From assembly GCA_040183005.1 (NCBI GenBank), contig JAMPIW010000002.1, forward strand, positions 186,001 to 250,000: a DNA stretch of 64,000 nt, given 5' to 3'. Below, one piece after another: positions 37,383 to 43,405 of the stretch. Both the position numbers and the translations under genes were made by a program. Source of the stretch: Gammaproteobacteria bacterium. Lineage in GTDB: Bacteria > Pseudomonadota > Gammaproteobacteria > Ga0077554 > Ga007554. Within the stretch, counting starts at the first letter, position 1. The number at the start of each line of letters is the position of its first letter. Under the pieces are notes generated by a model, which saw only the letters and a list, made by a program, of their open reading frames with translations, was not told where the DNA came from and did not search any database.

Positions 37383-37427
37383 TCATCAAACTGATGACAT
37401 TATGCGCCACAACTTGGACTGCAACAA
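37383..37427 (-). promoter_or_regulatory. Candidate promoter and operator of the defence operon
   Basis: On the minus strand, TTGTTG (37427-37422) and CATAAT (37404-37399) are 17 bases apart, a plausible -35/-10 pair with a weak -35. Directly after the -10 lies the palindrome TCATCA-GTT-TGATGA (37397-37383), which covers the expected transcription start. A repressor bound there would block polymerase. It is the only clear palindrome in the 100 bases before the regulator. Confidence 0.5.
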
Positions 37428-37656
37428 CACGAACGTAGCTACGCCTCGGGAGTCGAGTTCGATTCCGTGTTTGGGAATTGAACCGGCGTCCGCAAGTCTC
37501 GCGTTACACGAGATGGGATTTGCAGCTTTTGGCGGGATCAGCCTACAATCTTCCTTGATTGGTGCTCAAGGGAATCCATTGCAGCCGTGATAGGCCGCGT
37601 GGCGTCGCCTCAGCTCCACCATTTACCCATCCAAACACATCCAGCAACATCCACCT
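37428..37656. other. Non-coding stretch at the island/integration boundary
   Basis: No convincing gene is seen. Two things stand out. GTTCGATTCCGT at 37457-37468 opens an imperfect inverted repeat and recurs at 40419-40430. TCAGCTCCACCA at 37610-37621 equals the expected 3' acceptor end of tmRNA (CAGCTCC + ACCA), a common integration site. No T-arm or other tmRNA part is visible upstream, so at most a remnant attachment site is present. Confidence 0.4.
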
Positions 37657-37681
37657 AACCCGCCTAAGTGCGGGTTTTTTA
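37657..37681 (+). terminator. Intrinsic terminator before the decayed integrase
   Basis: AACCCGC and GCGGGTT pair around a six-base loop (CTAAGT), followed by a T tract to 37680. It would stop rightward transcription from a gene once lying to the left, in line with an RNA-gene integration site. Confidence 0.75.
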
Positions 37682-37734
37682 TTGCCTTACTGTCCATTTC
37701 GGGGTAACACTGTCCAATAGCATCCGGCTTTAGG

Positions 37735-37785
37735 TGGGGGTAACTCTTAGGGATAACTCCACAATTCAAAAAGGAGTTACCCCCA
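37735..37785. repeat. 12-bp inverted repeat flanking the integrase ribosome site
   Basis: TGGGGGTAACTC (37735-37746) and GAGTTACCCCCA (37774-37785) are perfect inverted copies 27 bases apart, ending at the integrase ATG. A partial third copy, GGGGTAAC, occurs at 37701-37708. They may be arm-type integrase binding sites or an operator controlling the start codon. Confidence 0.6.
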
Positions 37786-38675
37786 ATGCCCCTAACTGAT
37801 ACCGCAATACGCAATGCCAAGCCCGGTGCGAAGCCTGCCAAGCTGTTTGACGGGCGCGGCTTATTCCCTGCTTGTTACCCCTGCCGGGGGTAAGTGGTGG
37901 CGGCTGAAATACCGCTTCGACAACAAGGAAAAGCTGTTGTCCCTGGGCACTTACCCCGACGTGAGCCTGAAGGATGCCAGAGGACGGCGCGACGCTGCCC
38001 GCAAGTTACTGGCCGACGGCATAGACCCCGGCGAAAACCGCAAAGCCGTGAAGGCGACAAAAGTGGAACGGGCAGCGAACAGCTTTGAAGTGGTGGCGCG
38101 GGAGTGGTACGCGAAGCACGCCCCCAATTGGGTAGAGCATCACGGCGACCGCATTATCAGACGCTTGGAGCGCGATATTTTCCCGTGGATGGGTGGCACC
38201 CCAATTGCCGACGTGACCGCACCCCAATTGCTGGCCGTGGTGCGCCGCATTGAAGACCGTGGCGCACTGGAAACCGCACACCGGGCGCTGGGCAACTGCG
38301 GGCAGGTATTCCGCTACGCCGTGGCTACCGGGCGGGCAATACGCGACCCATCCGGCGACTTGCGCGGCGCACTGCCCCCGGCGAAGGGCGAACACTTCGC
38401 GGCTACCACAGAACCGAAGCAGGCGGCGGAATTACTGCGAACACTCGACGGCTATCAAGGCACCTTCACTGTTGCGTGTGCGCTGCGTCTTGCGCCCTTG
38501 GTGTTTGTCCGGCCCGGTGAGCTTCGCACAGCGCAATGGGCAGACATTGACCTTGAGGCGGCGGAATGGCGGGTACACCGTCACCAAGACCGGCACGGCG
38601 CACATTGTCCCGCTGGCTACTCAAGCGGTGATGATCCTGCGCGAGCTTCACGCCTTGACCGGCAGCGGGCATTAA
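37786..38675 (+). pseudogene. Tyrosine integrase, frameshifted and truncated
   Basis: The start reads MPLTDTAIRNAKPGAKPAKL, the usual N-terminus of P4-type integrases. The frame breaks near 37860 (net +1; expected FDGxGLYLLV) and continues in the next frame with WWRLKYRF, LSLGTYPDVSLKDAR and the catalytic Arg region FVRPGELR. A second +1 shift, one extra G near 38578, leads to YTVTKTGTAHIVPL. It ends at GSGH, before the His-x-x-Arg box and the catalytic Tyr. It cannot be active. It sits downstream of the tmRNA-like end, as integrases of islands usually do. Confidence 0.88.
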
Positions 38676-38735
38676 GGCTTTTAAGCGGATGATCTCGCGG
38701 GTCACCCAAGCCGGCTTATGCTGTGCCCGGCAAAA
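38664..38735 (-). pseudogene. Transposase N-terminal scrap
   Basis: On the minus strand the stretch CRAQHKPAWVTREIIRLKAL resembles the N-terminal helix-turn-helix lead of DDE transposases of the type that begins with KPAWVRxxIxRLKALMP. Nothing else of the enzyme is left on either side, and it abuts the broken end of the integrase pseudogene. The match is short, so the assignment is tentative. Confidence 0.35.
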
Positions 38736-38951
38736 CACAGGCGCTACCTCTCTGCGCCTCCGGCCGCCGTGCCTGCGCCGAAGCATCCCCGCAAACCATG
38801 CTTTGATCCGAACCACTACTCCCCACAAAAACATCAACGCCATGACCGCCTCCGCCAGCTGAAAGGGCGAAGCCTGACATGCACATATGACAACGTTCCT
38901 GTCACATTAGAAAGCTAAACTTGCCTGACCACTGCCAACATCAAGTTCGTT

Positions 38952-39235
38952 ATGTTCAACCGCTGCCGGTTAGCCATTATATTGGGAATACTGCTGACCA
39001 CCACCCTGGCTTACGCCGGCGGCTACGTCGACGGCAACGTGGTCTTTAACCCCGCCAAAGCCATCAACACCGGTGCTGTCTCCATCACCCCCACCTTCAA
39101 CAACGACCAGTTCAACGTCACCCGCGAACAGGACGCCCTGGGCCGCACGGTAGACATGAGCTACGGCCCGCTGGATCAAGTGGCCACCACCAAGGACAAG
39201 CGCGGCAATGAGCATGTCTCGATAATGGGTGTAAA
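38952..39235 (+). pseudogene. Truncated secreted YD-repeat (RHS-like) protein
   Basis: The reading frame starts with a clear signal peptide (RLAIILGILLTTTLAYAGG) and ends in DALGRTVDMSYGPLDQVATT, a YD-repeat pattern of RHS/WapA-type toxins. Full-length members have many such repeats and a toxin tip; here only about 95 residues remain before the sequence turns into the upstream region of the Fic gene. It is probably the 5' stump of a large surface protein cut by insertion or deletion. Confidence 0.55.
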
Positions 39236-39253
39236 TGGGTGTATTATTGGTTT

Positions 39254-40303
39254 ATGCTCCGATCTGACACGCTCCAGATAACCCCGGAGATCCTGAGCCT
39301 GATCGCCGGGATCGACGAGTTCAAAGGCGCCTGGCGCGCCTTGGGCACGCTCGCGCCTGACCGGCTGTTGGCCCTGCGGTGGGTGGCCACCATCGAGAGC
39401 ATCGGCTCCTCCACCCGCATCGAGGGCAGCAAGCTGTCCGACCGGGAAGTGGAGCAACTGCTGTCGAACCTCGAGATCAAGTCCTTCGCCACTCGCGACG
39501 AACAGGAGGTGGCCAGCTACGCCGATCTGATGGATTTGGTGTTCAGCTCCTGGCAGGACATCCCGTTCACCGAGAACCACATCAAGCAGTTGCATCAGAT
39601 CCTGCTGCGCTATAGTGAAAAAGACACCTGGCATCGCGGCAACTACAAAACGAACTCGAACAGCGTCGCCGCTTTCGACGAGAACGGCGCGCAGATTGGC
39701 ATCGTGTTCCAGACGGCGCCGCCTTTCGACACGCCCCGCCTGATGACGGAACTGGTGGCTTGGGTGAACGAGGAACGAGAAGCGGCCCGCCTGCATCCGT
39801 TACTGGTTATCGCACTGTGCATCGTGGTGTTTCTGGAAATCCATCCATTCCAGGACGGCAATGGTCGGCTGAGTCGCGTACTGACGACGCTGCTGCTCAT
39901 GCAGGCGGGATACGCCTATGTGCCGTATAGCTCATTGGAGAGCGTGATCGAACAGAGCAAGGAAGCATACTACCTGGCCTTGCGGCAGACGCAGGGCACG
40001 ATCCGCACCGATGCACCGAATTGGCAACCATGGCTGATGTTCTTTCTGCGCTCCCTGGCCGAGCAGGTGCAGCGTCTGGAGAAAAAGGTCGAACGTGAAA
40101 AACTCGTGTTGGCATCCATGCCCAAGCTATCGCTACAGATTATCGAATTCGCACGCGAGCATGGCCGCGTCACCATCGGTGAGGCCATCAAGCTGACCGG
40201 GGCCAGTCGCAACACGCTCAAGCAGCATTTCCGCGCACTGGTCGAACGTGGCACGCTGAACCAGCATGGTAGCGGCCGAGGCGTCTGGTATAACCTGCGC
40301 TGA
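39254..40303 (+). CDS. Fic family protein (AMPylation enzyme), self-inhibited class II type
   Basis: The start is put at ATG 39254; a GTG at 39239 would add five residues. The 349-residue protein has the Fic core HPFQDGNGRLSR (catalytic His about 197), which transfers AMP from ATP to target proteins. An N-terminal S-TRI-EG matches the inhibitory (S/T)xxxE(G/N) motif of class II Fic enzymes, so it carries its own brake. The C-terminus is a winged helix (VTIGEAIKLTGASRNTLKQHF), common in DNA-linked Fic proteins. It stands alone between pseudogenes, without an antitoxin gene. Confidence 0.92.
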   Translation: MLRSDTLQITPEILSLIAGIDEFKGAWRALGTLAPDRLLALRWVATIESIGSSTRIEGSKLSDREVEQLLSNLEIKSFATRDEQEVASYADLMDLVFSSWQDIPFTENHIKQLHQILLRYSEKDTWHRGNYKTNSNSVAAFDENGAQIGIVFQTAPPFDTPRLMTELVAWVNEEREAARLHPLLVIALCIVVFLEIHPFQDGNGRLSRVLTTLLLMQAGYAYVPYSSLESVIEQSKEAYYLALRQTQGTIRTDAPNWQPWLMFFLRSLAEQVQRLEKKVEREKLVLASMPKLSLQIIEFAREHGRVTIGEAIKLTGASRNTLKQHFRALVERGTLNQHGSGRGVWYNLR

Positions 40304-40415
40304 TCTTGGTTTCGGACTGCAGCATTTCCGCGCACTGGTCGAACGTGGCACGCTGAACCAGCATGGTAGCGGCCGAGGCGTCTGGTATAACCTGCGCTGA
40401 TCTTGGTTTCGGACT
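40222..40415 (+). repeat. Perfect 97-bp tandem duplication at the Fic 3' end
   Basis: Bases 40222-40318 are repeated exactly as 40319-40415. The unit holds the last 27 codons of the Fic gene, its stop and 15 bases downstream. The first copy keeps the gene intact; the second is out of use. Identity without a single change suggests a recent event. Confidence 0.95.
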
Positions 40416-40707
40416 AGGGTTCGATTCCGTATTCGGAACTGAATACGCACCGGAAAGCATATGAGGTTGAACAGTCTTTCCGGCGACCAAACCAGAGGAA
40501 AAACCGCTTGATTGTCCGCAGCCGAACGGCTGTCTGGGTGGCCGTTTCGATTGAATCCGCTTCGCAGGCGCGCTGGCTGGCGATATAGGCATGCCCCGCA
40601 TCGCGCTGGGCGTCAATGGAGTTGTAGTCCTGATCCAGCCCCTCCTCGGTCGATTTACGGGTATAGACGGCGCAGCGTTGGCGCTTCCTGGCGGGATCGG
40701 CACTCAT
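40414..40707 (-). pseudogene. Serine recombinase, N-terminal fragment
   Basis: The start [20 protein letters not shown] is the conserved N-terminus of large serine recombinases with the active Ser in YTRKS, followed by [16 protein letters not shown]. After about residue 45 the similarity stops and the frame runs into unrelated sequence until 40414. The catalytic domain, recombinase domain and zinc ribbon are missing. The gene start overlaps the DUF2924 stop, the normal pairing in such elements. Confidence 0.85.
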
Positions 40708-40890
40708 GCACGTCCCTCCTTGCGATCCTTCTTCAGCGAATCGCGTAGCCCGAAGAACGCCGGGCCTGACCAGCGTGAACCGGAGATTTCGTTAGCGATT
40801 CGCGTGAGGCTGTTGTAGGGTTTGCCGTTGTATTCAAATTGCCCATCGGACATGGCCACCACGCGGTGCGTCTGCCCCATGAATTCACCA
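40704..40890 (-). pseudogene. DUF2924 protein, C-terminal fragment
   Basis: On the minus strand the frame reads MGQTHRVVAMSDGQFEYNGK, then [21 protein letters not shown], the hallmark end of DUF2924 proteins, which normally precede a serine recombinase in integrated elements. Its TGA overlaps the recombinase ATG (ATGA). The upstream part of the gene is replaced by the second integrase remnant near 40890, so only the last 60 or so residues remain. Confidence 0.75.
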
Positions 40891-41163
40891 GAGGGCGGCG
40901 CGACGCTGCCCGCAAGTTACGGGAATGGTGAACCGCAAGGCACAAAAAGCAGCAAAACAGGATCGAGCGGCGAACAGCTTTGAAGTGGTGGTGTGGGAAT
41001 GGTACGCGAAAAATGCCCCCAATTGGGTAGAGCATCACGGCAACCGCATTATTCGGCGTTTGGAGCGCGGTATTTTCCCGTGGATTAGCGGGCGACCAAT
41101 TGCCGACGTGACCGCCCCCGAATTACTGGCTACGGTGCAGCGCATCGAAAAACGGGGGTGCAT
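40891..41163 (+). pseudogene. Second tyrosine integrase remnant (internal fragment)
   Basis: The stretch starts with GGCGGCGCGACGCTGCCCGC, nearly the same as inside the first integrase at about 37984, and goes on as AANSFEVVVWEWYAKNAPNW, VEHHGNRIIRRLERG and VTAPELLATVQRIE with frameshifts. It is a diverged copy of the middle of the integrase at 37786-38675. It lacks start, catalytic part and end. Confidence 0.85.
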
Positions 41164-41206
41164 TGGAAGAAGCGTTCGATCTAATCCCGACAGGCCGCTA
41201 TTCCTA

Positions 41207-41277
41207 CTGTGTCACAAAGTGATCAGGGGATGTAGCGCAAGGCAAAACCATGCGCCCTTCAGCACTTTATGACACAG
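41207..41277. mobile_element. MITE-like 71-bp inverted-repeat element
   Basis: CTGTGTCACAAAGTG (41207-41221) and CACTTTATGACACAG (41263-41277) are inverted copies with one mismatch in 15. The inner bases continue a partial hairpin (GCGCA with TGCGC). There is no coding capacity. It is either a miniature transposable element, paired insertion-sequence ends, or a large terminator for the wspR-like gene, whose stop is six bases away. Confidence 0.5.
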
Positions 41278-41282
41278 CCGGA

Positions 41283-42347
41283 CTATGCCACTTGACTGGC
41301 CGACGCCTGCTCCACCGGGCCAGGAACCGGGGCTGCGGCGATGCGGAATCTGTTGCGGCCCGACTCTTTCGCCTCATAAAGTGCCTCGTCAGCTATTTTC
41401 ACCAAGTCTGCGGGGTTTCCGCCATCTCTGGGTACGATGCCCGCCACCCCCAAACTGATGGTAACGTGATCCGTCGTTTTGGAATGCGCATGAGCAAAGC
41501 CCAACGCATCCACGCTGGCACGCAGTTTCTCGGCAATCAAAGCCGCACCACCGGCATCGGTATCGGGTAGCACTACCGCAAACTCCTCCCCCCCATAACG
41601 CGCCACCACATCACCGGCGCGTTTTAGCGTTGCATCAAGTGTCTGCGCCACTTTGCGCAGACACTCGTCACCGCCCTGGTGACCGTAATTATCGTTGTAG
41701 GCCTTGAAGTGATCGATATCAATCAATATCAGAGACAGGATATTGCCATCCCGTGCGGCACGCAGCCATTCCTGCTCAAGATATTCGTCGAAACGGCGCC
41801 GGTTACCGATGCCTGTTAGGCCATCCAGGCTGGAGAGACGCTGCAATTCGGCATTTTTCATTTCCAGCTCAATTTGCATACTGCGTAACGCACGGTAAGC
41901 TTCGTCGCGCTGCTGCTGGGCAAGATAGGTGCGAGTGTGTGCGCGAATCCTGGCTATCACTTCAATCTGATCAGGAAATTTGACCAAATAATCGGTCGCC
42001 CCCAATTTGAACGCCTCGCTCTTGGTCTTGGGGTCCTCTTTGCTCGACAAGACAATGATCGGTGTAGTCTTGGTTACCGGATTGGCGCGAAAAAACCGCA
42101 GCAGCACCAGCCCATCAATTTCCGGCATTACCAGATCCTGCAGGATGACGGTAGGCTGAAATTCAATGGCTGCGCTCATCGCCCTTGTCGGATCCGCACA
42201 ATAATGCCACGCGATATCCGGCTCGCTTTCCACCATGCGCCGTAGCGCCTCACCCACAATAGCTTGATCATCAATCAACAATACCCGAGCAAACACTGCT
42301 GATTCGGTCGATATGTTATCCACTGCTTTGTAATGTGTCTCATTCAT
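41283..42347 (-). CDS. wspR: WspR-like response regulator with diguanylate cyclase domain
   Basis: The 354-residue output protein has a receiver domain with phospho-acceptor Asp71 in LQDLVMP, a linker coil, and a GGDEF domain with the active GGEEF at 252-256. RAGD at 243-246 is a product-inhibition site (RxxD) five residues before it. Phosphorylation by the CheA-type kinase should switch on cyclic di-GMP synthesis. It is the last gene of the operon and its ATG overlaps the CheB stop by four bases, as in the Pseudomonas wsp operon. Confidence 0.93.
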   Translation of the reverse strand: MNETHYKAVDNISTESAVFARVLLIDDQAIVGEALRRMVESEPDIAWHYCADPTRAMSAAIEFQPTVILQDLVMPEIDGLVLLRFFRANPVTKTTPIIVLSSKEDPKTKSEAFKLGATDYLVKFPDQIEVIARIRAHTRTYLAQQQRDEAYRALRSMQIELEMKNAELQRLSSLDGLTGIGNRRRFDEYLEQEWLRAARDGNILSLILIDIDHFKAYNDNYGHQGGDECLRKVAQTLDATLKRAGDVVARYGGEEFAVVLPDTDAGGAALIAEKLRASVDALGFAHAHSKTTDHVTISLGVAGIVPRDGGNPADLVKIADEALYEAKESGRNRFRIAAAPVPGPVEQASASQVA

Positions 42348-43405
42348 AATGACGATACACCTCTCTTCCTTGTATCGGCAGATGTTGGAAAACGCTTAAT
42401 AAGCGCAGGCGCGATAAGCTCGATAGACATCACCTCCACTGCCGCATTCAGATCGGCCGCCGCCTTGGGCATACCGTATACGGCACAACTGGCCTGATCC
42501 TGAGCAATGGTATGAGAACCTTTATTCCGTAATTTCAGCAACCCCTGCGCACCATCCCTGCCCATGCCGGTCAGCAAAACACCTACCGTTACCCCGCGCC
42601 AGTTTTCCGCGACACTGCAAAAGAACACATCTGCCGAGGGACGATATACTAGATCGCGTGGCAGAGGAGTGTATCCAAGCGACTGGTTTGGATACATCAC
42701 CAGATGGTCGTTAGTACCTGCTATCAATACCGTACCTACAACCGGGTGATCACCCTCGCGTGCCAAACGCACATGCAGCGGCGTTTGTTTATCCAGCCAT
42801 CGGCTCAACTCTTCGACAAACTGGGCATCGACGTGCTGGACAATAATGATAGGCACGGGATAATCCGCCGGCAGATGTGACAGGATATTGGCCAATGCCT
42901 GTGGGCCACCGGTGCTTGATCCAATCACCAGTAAACGCTCTCCGCCGCCAATCACGGGATTCACCTGCTGCTCAAATGGAATACAACGCGCACCTACAAC
43001 ACGACGGGTTAGTTTTTCAATCGTCATTATCTTTGACTGGAAGGTCTCGCAGGTATCACAGCCATACACGACACCCTGCATGCTGAGCACTGGCGTATTC
43101 ACTGCATCCAAGGCTCCCGCGCCCATCGCCTCAAAAACACGGGGTGACTGACTATCCACTGAGCCTGTTACGATCAGAATAGGGCAGGGTGTCGCCGCCA
43201 TGATGCGCCGTGTTGCCTCCACGCCGTCCATCACCGGCATCATCAAATCCATGAGAATCAGGTCCGGCTTGTCTACAGCACATCGTTGCACTGCCTCGGC
43301 ACCATCGTATGCCACCCAGGCTATCTGGTGTGCGCCAGTCGCCAGCACGCCGCGGCGCAAGCTTTCCACAGCCAGGATCATGTCATTAACAATTGCAATT
43401 CTCAT
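42344..43405 (-). CDS. wspF: Chemotaxis methylesterase CheB (WspF-like)
   Basis: The protein of 353 residues has a receiver domain (ILMDLMMPVMDGVE) and a C-terminal methylesterase domain with the catalytic Ser in GSSTGGPQA, His in QHVDAQF and Asp in TGMGRDGAQG. It removes methyl groups from the receptor and thereby lowers kinase output; loss of WspF in Pseudomonas gives constant cyclic di-GMP. It overlaps both neighbours by four bases. Confidence 0.93.
   Translation of the reverse strand: MRIAIVNDMILAVESLRRGVLATGAHQIAWVAYDGAEAVQRCAVDKPDLILMDLMMPVMDGVEATRRIMAATPCPILIVTGSVDSQSPRVFEAMGAGALDAVNTPVLSMQGVVYGCDTCETFQSKIMTIEKLTRRVVGARCIPFEQQVNPVIGGGERLLVIGSSTGGPQALANILSHLPADYPVPIIIVQHVDAQFVEELSRWLDKQTPLHVRLAREGDHPVVGTVLIAGTNDHLVMYPNQSLGYTPLPRDLVYRPSADVFFCSVAENWRGVTVGVLLTGMGRDGAQGLLKLRNKGSHTIAQDQASCAVYGMPKAAADLNAAVEVMSIELIAPALIKRFPTSADTRKRGVSSL

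Noticed and set aside
37400-37490. Possible tRNA around GAGTTCGATTCC
   Set aside because: The T-loop-like bases are present, but the flanking five-base stem does not pair and no acceptor or anticodon arm can be built.
37057-37590. + strand frame of 177 codons over the regulator start
   Set aside because: Half of it is antisense to the WYL regulator and the rest crosses the candidate promoter; no ribosome site or motif.
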